DNA of 64,000 nucleotides from a bacterium (GTDB lineage: Bacteria > UBP14 > UBA6098 > B30-G16). The DNA lies in the NCBI GenBank assembly GCA_030613005.1, contig JAUWMV010000007.1, positions 25,486 through 89,485 of the forward strand. The letters run 5' to 3'. Position 1 is the stretch's first letter, and each line of letters starts with the position of its first letter. Below are positions 53,901 through 62,266 of this stretch, in pieces. The position numbers and the translations under genes were made by a program. The notes under the pieces are model-generated. The model was not told the origin of the DNA and did not search any database. It saw only the letters and a list, made by a program, of their open reading frames with translations.

Positions 53901-55271
53901 CCCTTTCAATACTACATTGGATGATGTTATTGTCACAGTATTAGGATTATCTTGCTCATTGCTACCACCATATGGAGCTGGAGCCTTAATAATGGATTCA
54001 GTATTAGAATCATAATCACCGGGTGTTGCAGGTAGAGTAAAATTGTTTTTATCTACACCTGAAGTTGCTCCAAGTAGTGTGAGAGATTTGTCGATTGTAA
54101 CTGCTTCGGTATATGTTCCCGCCGCGACATTTATGACATCGCTGGCGGAGGCACCGTCAATAGCTTCCTGGATATAAGTGTAGTGGTCATTAGTTACAGT
54201 CCAATCGACTTCCAGGTACCAGATGTTGCCATCAATCTCGCTGGAGGGGTCACTGGGATTTCTTTCAGATGTGAAGAACAAGTAACTGGTTCCACCTTGG
54301 TCGGTGAATCCTATTGGCCACATATCAACCCATTTGTTGGTTCCATATTGACCTTCCGTAACAGATACAGGGTCTCCGGTTCTGTCAAAGAATCCAGCAT
54401 CAATGGCATCACTAGACCAAGCATAGATATACTGCCTGCCGTCACCTTCATCCACCCAAGGAGCCTGGGCAAAAACATAGGAACTGTTTACCTTGAACAA
54501 AGTGCCATCCCAGCCCGTGGAGGCAACTTCGTCAATTTTAGTCCAGGAATCGGTGGCCGAGTCGTACTTGTATACCCTGTTCTCCTTGCCACTCCCTGTT
54601 TTCAATAAGCCAAAGTAAAGAGTCCCATCGCCCACGAAGAAATGCCCCGTGCCATTAACACAGCCCGCCGCGTCAAGCTGTTTCGGCGTACTCCAAGCGT
54701 CTGTCTTGGGAGTTGACGAGTATTTTGTGGTCCACTCCGAGCTTCCATTGGCTACAAAAAGCTTGCCGTCAAAGGTAATTTCGTCGTGATGAGCAGCTCC
54801 ACTCGACATATCGGCGAATATGGGGTATGTTGTTTTTGTCCAGCTACTACCATCTGAACTGTACCAGCCATAAAGGTCAGCCCCTCCAGTATTCTCAACT
54901 GATATAAATCCCCAGGCTTCGCTACCAAAATAGGCAGCGCCGGTTTCTCCCAGATAGCCAGCTAGCGGAGTCGCTATAGAAGTCGCTGAAGCGTCGGCAA
55001 GCTCAGCCACGGTGGTGGCTTTCTTGTAATACAGCGCATAGTCGTTGACATCGGGAATAGCATTTTGATAGGTGCCCGTAACACTGGCTGATCTACCATA
55101 GAACAGCCAGTAGTAGCCGCCACCGTAAACGATTGATTGTCCTCTTTCATAATAGCTATTTTCTGTTACTTGGATCGGCTGGCTCACCTCAATGGTTGCA
55201 GCCCACACACTTCCGGCAACCATAACCAGAGCGAATAACATTGCGATAGTTGAAAATTTCATCTTAAACAT
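50967..55271 (-). CDS. Exported propeller/beta-helix/cohesin/dockerin-like protein with sorting domain, larger paralogue
   Basis: The 1434-residue protein starts behind GGAGAGGG with the same signal peptide type as its paralogue. Residues 25-375 form a propeller reminiscent of glycoside hydrolase clan F/J folds (YYWLFYGRS, DLYGWYSSDGSSW, HHDEITFDGKLFVANGSSEW, YLFFTSERNPSDPSSEIDGN), though catalytic residues cannot be assigned. A long beta-helix follows (residues 380-800; TGITIENNVIGPN, GIELSGAQSGATIDNNRIYG). Then come a cohesin-like domain, EF-hand/dockerin-like pairs (GHVEGYDLNIW, NGGDGVIGFEDL) and a type A CTD. It may bind or trim polysaccharide on the surface. It lies 68 bases upstream of the smaller paralogue on the same strand. 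Confidence 0.87.
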   Translation of the reverse strand: MFKMKFSTIAMLFALVMVAGSVWAATIEVSQPIQVTENSYYERGQSIVYGGGYYWLFYGRSASVTGTYQNAIPDVNDYALYYKKATTVAELADASATSIATPLAGYLGETGAAYFGSEAWGFISVENTGGADLYGWYSSDGSSWTKTTYPIFADMSSGAAHHDEITFDGKLFVANGSSEWTTKYSSTPKTDAWSTPKQLDAAGCVNGTGHFFVGDGTLYFGLLKTGSGKENRVYKYDSATDSWTKIDEVASTGWDGTLFKVNSSYVFAQAPWVDEGDGRQYIYAWSSDAIDAGFFDRTGDPVSVTEGQYGTNKWVDMWPIGFTDQGGTSYLFFTSERNPSDPSSEIDGNIWYLEVDWTVTNDHYTYIQEAIDGASASDVINVAAGTYTEAVTIDKSLTLLGATSGVDKNNFTLPATPGDYDSNTESIIKAPAPYGGSNEQDNPNTVTITSSNVVLKGFVIEALDRDYHSGNNYNNLIELRPVGTEATMTGITIENNVIGPNMGQETPRVKGRHGIRLTAGYGHTISATITGNKIHGTYGNGNNVFIWGTAYGTGGIPPAGPGKADLSGTTIQNNDICYSARSGIELSGAQSGATIDNNRIYGNGVGHIGGNANLKYGEGIAFVRDYVDVGETDPGLEENAGFVDGVTITNNEIYDNDKNGIYFGPMNKNHTITGNNIHDNGNAARDGGSAFGSGDGIRIDLTGAFYLGWSNTQQLGSTSNIVAHCNCIYDNVGYGAQVLGTPTNGFILDAKNNYWGSDGSGADLGKPGVGSNNAVSDYVDYTPWSRKGNVTATVTDYDYDTDGDGNDDITLNFSTLPPGGGWVSISRENAVPGIPADELPDGVGSGDVVPISLSFFTDMENGSFEVTVTIDMTGIDLSGYETGNLYIAYYSTTSEEGILVPCTYYAADDPNSGDPPRIVFTLNHFTDIIIVDPDNPIHIFLDGDPTSVAAEADYDSIIYPTWDQEADDAGFDDGYYETGSAHIYVTPGVYAAHNIAAVDFKISYDNTKLAMSAPVQGGIANLFGTSGVMSYDTPTIDGNTTTYTIHTANLSPLVEGKTTDGKLYLADLPFTLASPGFGEVSLEVIYVRYWNTSESKQYGLAKTPHDASFKFYLGDVGKTSGSVPTVGDGHVEGYDLNIWTTAYWAVNGTDANFLDKCDIGPTEDTWVFTWPTDGTTPSANGGDGVIGFEDLCIFSISWGYSASDAYPKLAPNSNMPVNIWAENKDGGEYTYVQVRVDASNAQLRAGSFTIETPGFELVEVIAGELLKREEPIFIDSRQREGFVDVDLAVIGHQTEPINDDGTLFTLKLKGNGVTSVSNVILRDMGNNDVPFVLNKEEVAALPSEFALIGATPNPFNATTAINFSVPYEAKVRIEIHDLTGRTIATLVDDEFETGRHSIIWNGSDNSGGSVSSGTYIVRMSAEDFSTSSRITLIK

Positions 55272-55303
55272 TTTTCCCTCTCCATTTTTTATTGTTTGTA
55301 TTC

Positions 55304-55826
55304 TACAAATTTTTTGCCTTTGAATTAGAATTGGTGTCTCCAGTTAAAAGCGGTTTGGCAGAAATCGCTCTCAGCAAAAATAGGATGAATTGTGTGTTCT
55401 CACTTTCATATCCCTCCTTCTCCTTGGTTTAATTGATGTAGATGTTTTTATAACAGTTTAAGTTTTTGAGTAAAACCTTTTGTATTATCCAAATTTTTTG
55501 GTTTTGAATCGCGGAATTAGCTGTTTCTAGTTAAAAGCGGTTTGGCGGATGCCGTTTATGGTAAGAACATTAGGAATGCTATATTATCATTTACATCGTC
55601 TTATTTATTACAGATGTTAATCTAAATCGAAGCCTTCGAGTAATACTTATAGTATTATCCAATTTTTTTGCCTTTGAATTAGAATTAGCTGTTTCCAGTT
55701 AAAAGCCGTTTGGCGGAGGTCGTTCATGGCAGAAATCGTATGTATGCAATATTATCATCTCAAATTCTCTCTCCCATTGGTTTGTAGCTACAGATGTTAA
55801 ACTAATAGTCGAAATCTTTGAGTAAA
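55304..55826. repeat. Three imperfect tandem repeats of about 170-190 bp
   Basis: Units start near 55304, 55488 and 55659. Each holds AATTTTTTG/CCTTTGAATTAGAATT-like sequence, then TTAAAAGCGGTTTGG (at 55344, 55531 and, with one change, 55699), a variable middle with ATATTATCAT in two units, and ends in CGAGTAA or TGAGTAAAACC. Distances between core blocks are 187 and 168 bases. They lie upstream of the 55271 gene and probably hold repeated leader or promoter sequence. No protein-coding gene is visible in 55272-56120. Confidence 0.7.
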
Positions 55827-55968
55827 ACCTAATATTTATATTCACTTATGAATTTAATTATATAAATTATTAAATTTTTCACAAGCTTTTTTTTTATCTT
55901 TTTATAAGAAAGATTCGACAGAGAAAATAAAACTTATATATCTCTATGTAAATCATACATCTCCACTA

Positions 55969-55992
55969 TGCGCAATCCCGATGCAGTCGGGA
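55969..55992 (+). repeat. 24-bp palindromic element, intergenic copy 2
   Basis: These 24 bases equal the minus strand of 23638-23661. The inverted arms TCCCGA/TCGGGA flank TGCAG. Further right, TGCATTTCGC (about 56002) and GCGAAATGCA (about 56080) form a wider inverted repeat, so the element may be part of a small hairpin-forming mobile sequence. Confidence 0.6.
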
Positions 55993-56120
55993 TTGTTCAA
56001 TGCATTTCGCATTTCATGTCGCATTGGTTTGGCAGCGGAGGAAGTGCTATGCGAGCAATTTGGATGAGTTAAGCGAAATGCAAGCACAGTGTGAGATGAA
56101 GCTTTTCCTTTTCAGATATT

Positions 56121-57602
56121 TCACAAATAACTTTCGAAAACCTTCCGAAAATGGAACCCATAAATTGCAAAAGTAATTGCCATCGGGAAAAGTCGTGGAC
56201 GCTTATATAAAGACCAGAAGAAAAGCTTCCAGTAATAACGTCTCCCCTTCCCTTTTATGCCCATGAACCATATGGATTTAACGAATGCTCTAAGGTAGGT
56301 GAAATTAAAGTGAAATGATTTTTTTTTCAACGGCTTATATTCTTTTAAAAATCCCTTAACTCGGTCGTAGTAATTTCTATGTGAGTAAATTCTGCTGATA
56401 ATCTTTTTATAACCCTCGATGAGCGTTTTGTGAGCCATTTTTGGGACAAAGTTAATTGAAAAGTCTGTATTGTCGCCAGAAAAATTCATCAACATTCTTT
56501 TCTCTTTCACAAGGCGGTGGTAAAGTTTGGTGCCGTGAGGAGCATTTAATAATCCGACCATAGCGGTAACGATTCCACTTTTTTGAATAAATGCAATTAG
56601 CGTTTCAAAAATCGAAAGCGGATCACTATCAAAGCCCACAATAAATCCACCTTGAACTTGTAAACCAAACCTTTGGATCTTTTTTATACAAGATATTAAA
56701 TCACGGTTTTTGTTTTGAATCTTACCACATTCGGCTAAACTCCCTTCATCAGGAGTCTCAATACCAACAAACACTGAATCAAAGCCTGCTTGAACCATCA
56801 TTTTCATAAGTTCTTCATCGTCGGAAAGATTTATTGATGCCTGTGTGTTAAAGAAGAAAGGATGTTTTCTTTTCTCCATCCAGTCGATCATAGTAGGTAG
56901 GATTTCTTTTTTTAACTTTCCCTTATTCCCAATAAAGTTGTCGTCAACAATAAATACTCCGCCTTTCCAGCCCTGTGAATATAAGCTCTCTAATTCTGCT
57001 AATATCTGGTCTTTGGTTTTTATTCGCATCTTGCGTCCAAAAAGTAAGGTAACATCGCAGAATTCACAATTAAATGGACAACCACGTGAATATTGAATGC
57101 ACATAGAGGCATATTTCTTCTTGTTGACCAGTTCCCAAAGTGGGGTAGGTGTCTTTATTAAATCTGGCCATTGATCAGATGTATATATACGTTTAGGGTG
57201 TCCCTTTTTTAAATCTTCTAAAAAGAGCGGAAGCGTAATTTCAGCCTCATTAAGCACAAGATGATCCACATCCACAAAATCCTTATGTTCAGTCGTAAAT
57301 AGAGGACCACCGGCAACAATCTTAGCTCCTAACCTTTTACATATAGCAATTACTTTCTTCGCAGATTCCCTTTGAATAGACATAGCACTAATAAATACAT
57401 AATCAGCCCACTGAATATCTCTATCTCTTAATATTGCTGTTGTCATATCTACAAGTTTTTTCTCCCACTCTTTGGGAAGCATTGCAGCCACAGTCAACAA
57501 CCCTAAAGGTGGGTAAGTTGCCTTTTTAGAGATAAACTTTAAAGCGTATTTAAAGCCCCAAAAGGTTTCTCGATAATTCGGATAAACAAGAAGTATTTTC
57601 AT
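56121..57602 (-). CDS. B12-binding radical SAM protein with DUF4070 tail
   Basis: The start is the ATG at 57602, with GGAG 8 bases upstream and the typical opening MKILLVYPNY; an upstream in-frame extension is less likely. Residues 1-130 are a cobalamin-binding Rossmann domain (TYPPLGLLTVAAMLP, DYVFISAMSIQRESAKKVIA, GAKIVAGGPLFT). The radical SAM motif RGCPFNCEFCD follows (CxxxCxxC), then VFIVDDNFIGN and FDSVFVGIETPD. The C-terminal third looks like DUF4070, found in methylases such as HpnR. The substrate is probably a lipid or another natural product, not peptide. No partner gene is next to it. Confidence 0.87.
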   Translation of the reverse strand: MKILLVYPNYRETFWGFKYALKFISKKATYPPLGLLTVAAMLPKEWEKKLVDMTTAILRDRDIQWADYVFISAMSIQRESAKKVIAICKRLGAKIVAGGPLFTTEHKDFVDVDHLVLNEAEITLPLFLEDLKKGHPKRIYTSDQWPDLIKTPTPLWELVNKKKYASMCIQYSRGCPFNCEFCDVTLLFGRKMRIKTKDQILAELESLYSQGWKGGVFIVDDNFIGNKGKLKKEILPTMIDWMEKRKHPFFFNTQASINLSDDEELMKMMVQAGFDSVFVGIETPDEGSLAECGKIQNKNRDLISCIKKIQRFGLQVQGGFIVGFDSDPLSIFETLIAFIQKSGIVTAMVGLLNAPHGTKLYHRLVKEKRMLMNFSGDNTDFSINFVPKMAHKTLIEGYKKIISRIYSHRNYYDRVKGFLKEYKPLKKKSFHFNFTYLRAFVKSIWFMGIKGKGRRYYWKLFFWSLYKRPRLFPMAITFAIYGFHFRKVFESYL

Positions 57603-57817
57603 TTCAGACTCCATATTTATGTTTTTTTTCAGAAAAGCAACAAAAAGTTTCAACTAATATTCCGCGCATATCAAAGTTCTCCAGGCAAGTCGGGATCGGG
57701 ATTTGGGAAAAGACCCGATTTAAAAAACTGCACAAAGCTATACACTCTTTTAGGTAACGTGAAACTCTTTACAATTTTACAATTTCCTCCATTTCAACTC
57801 ATACACTCAGAACACCC

Positions 57818-58297
57818 TCAATTTATATAGTAAACAATTTCTAAACTAATCATAGGCACAATTGGAATAACACCAGAAAGATCCCTTATAAACGCAGGAT
57901 TTATCCAATGAGGCACATATATAAGCCCTATATCAGCAGAAAGAATAAGAGAAGATGAAAGAGATTTCGAAATTCCTGCATTAAAATGTAAGTCCACGAG
58001 ATTCTTATTTTCTGCTTTCCCTCGGAAACCCCTCCAATAACCAATGCCTCCCTGAATATAAGAGAGCCATTTTTTTTCTGTAGATAATCTCAAATTCGGC
58101 TCCACTCTCAAAATAATTCCTGGGAAACCACCAACTGAAAGATTCAAAGACAAGTTGTTATGCAATGTTGTCATACCTACAACTGACAAAACTGGTCCAC
58201 CGGCAAATCCTGTTTTTAATCCTATTCCGATAGCCATAACATTCACTGGGCTAATTGCCAACAGCAAAACAATAAAAACAATCTTCTTCATGTTCAT
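57818..58297 (-). CDS. Exported beta-rich protein, probable small outer-membrane barrel
   Basis: The 159-residue protein has AAGGAG upstream of its ATG and a signal peptide ending NVMA. The mature chain alternates hydrophobic strands and turns (IGIGLKTGFAGGPVLSVV, LSLNLSVGGFPGIILRV, YIQGGIGYWRGFRG, LILSADIGLIYVP) and ends ISLEIVYYIN. The pattern fits an eight-stranded barrel. No family is recognised. A hairpin of ATCGGG/CCCGAT arms lies about 100 bases downstream in the spacer. Confidence 0.7.
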   Translation of the reverse strand: MNMKKIVFIVLLLAISPVNVMAIGIGLKTGFAGGPVLSVVGMTTLHNNLSLNLSVGGFPGIILRVEPNLRLSTEKKWLSYIQGGIGYWRGFRGKAENKNLVDLHFNAGISKSLSSSLILSADIGLIYVPHWINPAFIRDLSGVIPIVPMISLEIVYYIN

Positions 58298-58477
58298 TGT
58301 AAACTCCTTCTTATGAATTTAAAATGTCGTATAACGGTTCCGGTATATGCGACATTACGACCGAAGAGAGCATGTACCAGAGAAGAAGGCGTAAATATGC
58401 AAAGTATATGCGGTGTAAGATGACATAAATTAAAATTAATTTACCTCACAAAATTCCCAGTTTCATCAATCCATAAC

Positions 58478-59689
58478 CTATTGTAGTGCATACTTCTTTT
58501 TGAGAACTACACATAACGCCAAACCTATTCCTGTCATTATCCCTGCAGAAACAAATGCCGGAGTATAGCTTCCCATAATATCAAACAACCATGAACCTGC
58601 TGCTGGTGCAAGGGCACCAACTCCAAAGGCGGTGAATACTAGTCCATAGTTTACACCCAGATGCTTAGTTCCAAAACATATAGAAGTCAGTGCTGGAAAG
58701 AGAGCCAGAATAACCGCATAGCTCCAACCCAGAAATGCTGCAGCAATATATAATGTAGGTAAGGATACCGCAAAGATATGAAAGAAAAGTAATGTTAATA
58801 CTTGAATAATATAGGTAAGAATCATAACCCATACCACTCCAAATTTATCACCTAAAAATCCAGCCACAGGTCTACCAAAACCGTTGAAGCCGGCAAAAAT
58901 GGCAATCGCGATTGCGGCTTTTGTAGGTGTTAACCCAATTATTAACTCCCCATAGACCGGGATAAGTCCGATACACATCAGTCCCCCTATAATTACCGAT
59001 GCGAATGTTAGCCATATAACCCAGAATAGAGAGTTCCTGAGAACCTCTCTTGGTGTAGACTCCTGCCTTATCATTGTTGTTTTCCTTGCTCCTTTACCAG
59101 ATTCCCACCCTATGGGTTCCCATCCATCAGGTGGATTTTTTATCAGCCAAGCAGCAAAAAGACATACTAGTGAAGTTATAATCGCAATAATAAAAAAGGT
59201 TCCTTCTATTCCATGAATAGGGATTAAATATTTTGCTTTAAGAGGCGCGAAGACCAGAGCAGCTAGTCCAAAACCCATCACAGCAAATGAAATAGCAAGC
59301 CCCGGTTTATCTGGAAACCACTTCCTTGCAGGTGGTGCAACACAAGCATAAGTCAAGGCACAGGCTATTCCACCTATAACTCCATAGGTTACAATCAGCC
59401 ACCAAGTATGAGGAATGCGATCAACTAATGCAGCCAAACTGTAGGATAGGAAAAACAGCACTGCACCAATCGAGGAAACTTTTCTAGGTCCTATCTTATC
59501 TTGAAGTCTTCCAGCAGGAACCATAACTAAAGCAAATATCACCATAAAAACGGTAAAAGGTAAAGTAGCCTCGGCAGTCGTCCAGCCAAATCTTTCCACC
59601 ATAGGAATAATAAAAACACCCCAAGCATATGAAAATCCTCCCATTAAAGCAAGTAAAAACCCAGCAAAAGGAACACTCCATCTTGTCAT
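58478..59689 (-). CDS. OFA-family major facilitator (oxalate/formate antiporter type)
   Basis: The 403-residue carrier has twelve transmembrane segments and features of the oxalate/formate antiporter group: the start PFAGFLLALMGGFSYAWGVF, MVPAGRLQDKIGPRKVSSIG after helix 2, GGIACALTYACVAPPARKWF in helix 4 and GFNGFGRPVAGFLGDKFGVV in the second half. Family members move small carboxylates such as oxalate, formate, lactate or pyruvate. No oxalate-metabolism gene lies near, so the substrate is open. A small membrane gene follows further upstream on the same strand. Confidence 0.87.
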   Translation of the reverse strand: MTRWSVPFAGFLLALMGGFSYAWGVFIIPMVERFGWTTAEATLPFTVFMVIFALVMVPAGRLQDKIGPRKVSSIGAVLFFLSYSLAALVDRIPHTWWLIVTYGVIGGIACALTYACVAPPARKWFPDKPGLAISFAVMGFGLAALVFAPLKAKYLIPIHGIEGTFFIIAIITSLVCLFAAWLIKNPPDGWEPIGWESGKGARKTTMIRQESTPREVLRNSLFWVIWLTFASVIIGGLMCIGLIPVYGELIIGLTPTKAAIAIAIFAGFNGFGRPVAGFLGDKFGVVWVMILTYIIQVLTLLFFHIFAVSLPTLYIAAAFLGWSYAVILALFPALTSICFGTKHLGVNYGLVFTAFGVGALAPAAGSWLFDIMGSYTPAFVSAGIMTGIGLALCVVLKKKYALQ

Positions 59690-59903
59690 AATATACTCCT
59701 TATTTTCCTCTTCCCATACATGTCTGAATATAATTGAACCAGTCTAAATATATCTTCACATCCTGAGATTTATGTCATCTAAGGTCTCTAGTATATGCGA
59801 CTTTGCGGTCGAAGATGAATTTGGTCGAACACAGTGAGCCGCAAAGAACGAGTCGCAAAGAATGTGTTGGGTGAAAGGGTTTCATTCAGAATAAAAAGAC
59901 CTT

Positions 59904-60303
59904 TTAGTAAAGAAATATTCCCATAATAATTAGTATAAGAGAAAAAATTAAAACACCTACATTTAAATGAAGCATCTTTTTCGGATCTCTCAGGATCCTA
60001 TTTACAAATCCTCTAAATTTTAGATATCGAAATAATAACATCAAAACCTTTAAAGCAGTGAGAGATACAAATATAGCAATAATCCAGCTATAAGAAATCT
60101 TAGATATAAAAACTGCATACCATGTATAAATGACAAGTAATATCCCCAATGTACTAACTAAATAAACCCAAATAGGTCTTTTTTTTTGCATAAGCTTTTT
60201 CAGTTTCCCATGTGTTCCACTTTTTTCCCATAACGACCATTGCAATACGAGATACTATTCCGATGGCTGCCCAGAAAAAGCATAAAAACTTAAAGTAATT
60301 CAT
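59904..60303 (-). pseudogene. Small membrane protein gene with single-base excess in an A9 run
   Basis: From the ATG at 60303 (AGGA 7-10 bases upstream) 39 codons read MNYFKFLCFFWAAIGIVSRI through KAYA, then enter a run of nine A (plus-strand T at 60179-60187). The frame then stops within 11 codons. Removing one A joins it to a longer frame with KKRPIWVYLVSTLGILLVIY and three more membrane segments to 59904. The joined protein of about 133 residues would have four membrane spans. The frame is broken by mutation, sequencing error or slippage. The family is unknown. It precedes the OFA carrier on the same strand. Confidence 0.6.
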
Positions 60304-60340
60304 ATAATATTCCTAATAATCATATTCTAATCAACTTATG

Positions 60341-60754
60341 TTATAATACAAATAATATAAGTCTCACAAAAGTCTTTCTCCTAACATTTTGCGAGTTTAC
60401 GAAGGGCAAATCATTTAGATGAACAAAGTAAGCTGTTAATCTGGTGTTATGTGTAACCGCTTGTTTTATTCTTAGTAGCAACGATTCGTCCATTCCCCCA
60501 TTTGCCTTTGCATAATACCTTACGCTCTCGTCTCTGATTTGACCTCGATTTTCCACAAACGGTATCTGCAACGAAGAGACCTTGTCCAGAATTTCATCCT
60601 AATTTTCCTCCTCTTGAATTGACCAGTCTACATCATCGGTTCCTGTCCAATGGTTGTCAGAAACCTGAGCAAATAAATTAACCACCCAGAGGAACATTAC
60701 CATTCCCACAAAGACAGTTATTAGTGATTTGTGATTAGAGAATTGCATTAACAT
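60341..60754 (-). pseudogene. Truncated DUF7948/SBBP-repeat-type protein gene with internal amber codon
   Basis: From 60754 (AAAGGAGG upstream) a signal peptide is read (MQFSNHKSLITVFVGMVMFL to LFAQ), followed by an acidic stretch and TAG at 60599-60601. The frame continues past it with DEILDKVSSLQIPFVENRGQ and DESVRYYAKANGG. The IPFVENRGQ...VRYYA block is the start of the large SBBP-repeat proteins (DUF7948) common in FCB genomes. After GG the sequence departs from the family and ends 44 codons later. Signal, stop codon and truncation show a dead gene. Confidence 0.65.
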
Positions 60755-60931
60755 CTCATCCTCCTTTCGTTTTGCACATTGGGAGCACCCATGTCGACGA
60801 TCGTTTGGAGTGTATTTGAAATCCAGCTGATAAACTATATTTGGCGTAAACTAAAAGCACGAAGAAAATACGCTCTATTGTAAATAGAGTTATCTTCTAC
60901 CATTCTGACCTAACAACGCTTATTAATAATT

Positions 60932-61540
60932 TCATTTTTGAAAAATATAACACCGCCAACCTTTATCAACAAGGATAGGATTTAGGTATCCCTTTTTAAT
61001 AAATGCCAATCCATTTTTTGAACAAAATGATATCAAAGTCGACTTATTGTAAAGATAAATAATTCGATTTAGCTTTCTTCTATCGATAATAGTTAAAATC
61101 TCTCTTGTTCCAGTTCCATCCTGCAAAATCACCTCGAGATATCCCTTTTCATCTAACACTTCAGCAACTTTTTGCAGAACATTGGACAGCTCGATAGGCT
61201 TTATATGAATTATCGAACCAGAAGCAAATACTCCGTCAAATTTGCCAAATCTATCATCGAGTTCTCGGAAATCCGTGAGTTCAAATTTACATTGCGGACA
61301 ACGCTCCCTTGCTATCTCGATACACTTACGACTAAAATCTATGCCCATGACTTCAGCTCCTGCTGCAGACAATCTCATACTTTTATGACCCGGACCGCAA
61401 CCCAAATCAAGCACTTTAGGCTTCTCGGGAAGCATGGAGACGAACTCCTGTATAGTAGGCATCAGCATGGGTTCTTTAAACCAACGATCAGCTGTTTCTC
61501 TTGCCGTTAAATCATAGAACAACTTTGTTTCATCTTCCAT
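60932..61540 (-). CDS. Class I SAM-dependent methyltransferase
   Basis: The 202-residue protein has the Rossmann methyltransferase order: motif I VLDLGCGPGHKS (about 38-49), the acidic ribose contact VMGIDFSRKCIE, motif IV FDGVFASGSIIHI, and the post-motif VLDEKGYLEVIL. The C-terminus (FCSKNGLAFIKKGYL) resembles small-molecule methylases rather than RNA or protein ones. No substrate can be assigned and neighbours are remnants, so context does not help. Confidence 0.85.
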   Translation of the reverse strand: MEDETKLFYDLTARETADRWFKEPMLMPTIQEFVSMLPEKPKVLDLGCGPGHKSMRLSAAGAEVMGIDFSRKCIEIARERCPQCKFELTDFRELDDRFGKFDGVFASGSIIHIKPIELSNVLQKVAEVLDEKGYLEVILQDGTGTREILTIIDRRKLNRIIYLYNKSTLISFCSKNGLAFIKKGYLNPILVDKGWRCYIFQK

Positions 61541-61670
61541 AATTTCACCCGTCTATTTTACATTCAAGTCTTCGACTTACTTTCGATTCTCCATGGATCT
61601 CATAATATCCATCGAGCAAATTACTTAAAAATTCAAATAATAGAATAATCTGTGGATTGCGTTTTGTAAA

Positions 61671-62015
61671 TTAGTTAAATATTACTAACAGTTTTCTTCT
61701 GATTGTAATAATAACTTTCTGCATACGAGCAGACATAATAGAACCAACAATTTCAGCTATTATTATGAATAATACTGCTGCATTACCATAAAGAAGATGA
61801 GTTACTCAAACGAACTAATCCGGTCCTTTTTTCGTTGCCCCCAAAACACTAGCAAAATTAACAATGAGCATGTCCAGAATCGCCAATGCGCATGCAATAT
61901 CAAGAGTGTATAGTCGAGAACGCTTTTTGGTTCTTTTGATTTTTTTTGCTTTTATCGCGCTTGGTTCTGACTTCTGCCTTTCCTTTTCTGCTTTCCTTCT
62001 GGAGGTTGTCCTCAT
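61671..62015 (-). pseudogene. Possible decayed small membrane protein
   Basis: A 66-codon frame from the ATG at 62015 gives a strongly basic N-terminus and one hydrophobic span (LDIACALAILDMLIVNFASV), then a stop. The same frame, after two stops, reads YGNAAVLFIIIAEIVGSIMS followed by basic residues to 61671. This could be one two-span protein broken by stops, or chance. No clear ribosome binding site is present. Confidence 0.25.
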
Positions 62016-62266
62016 ATTTTTGCCCACTCCGAAAGATGTAAACAAGAGAAGATAGATATTGCGCCCTCGGAATCCCTTACTCCCCCTTTATGTCATTAAA
62101 AATGGTCTCTGTCCCTATTTCCCTAAAAGCCCCTCGCCCCTTTTCCTCGCAAATACAGGGGGGTATCCCTACATTTCTCACCAGAGATAGAAAGTGAAAA
62201 GTGTAGCCCCGACCCCCTTATACGTTCGGAGAAGATAAGTATTGTGTCACCAGAATTTCTCCCCGA

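Noticed and set aside
57683..57716. ATCGGG/CCCGAT hairpin as a terminator.
   Set aside because: Stem of six with a long loop and no T tract in the needed direction.
58340..59850. Similar TATATGCGAC...CGAAG sequences in two spacers (about 58340 and 59793) as a repeat family.
   Set aside because: Similarity is short and interrupted; not enough to call a repeat without a genome-wide search.
3879..60601. In-frame TAG codons at 3879 and 60599 as evidence for amber recoding.
   Set aside because: Intact genes here end in TAG (for example at 6470 and 32686) and both interrupted genes have other damage.
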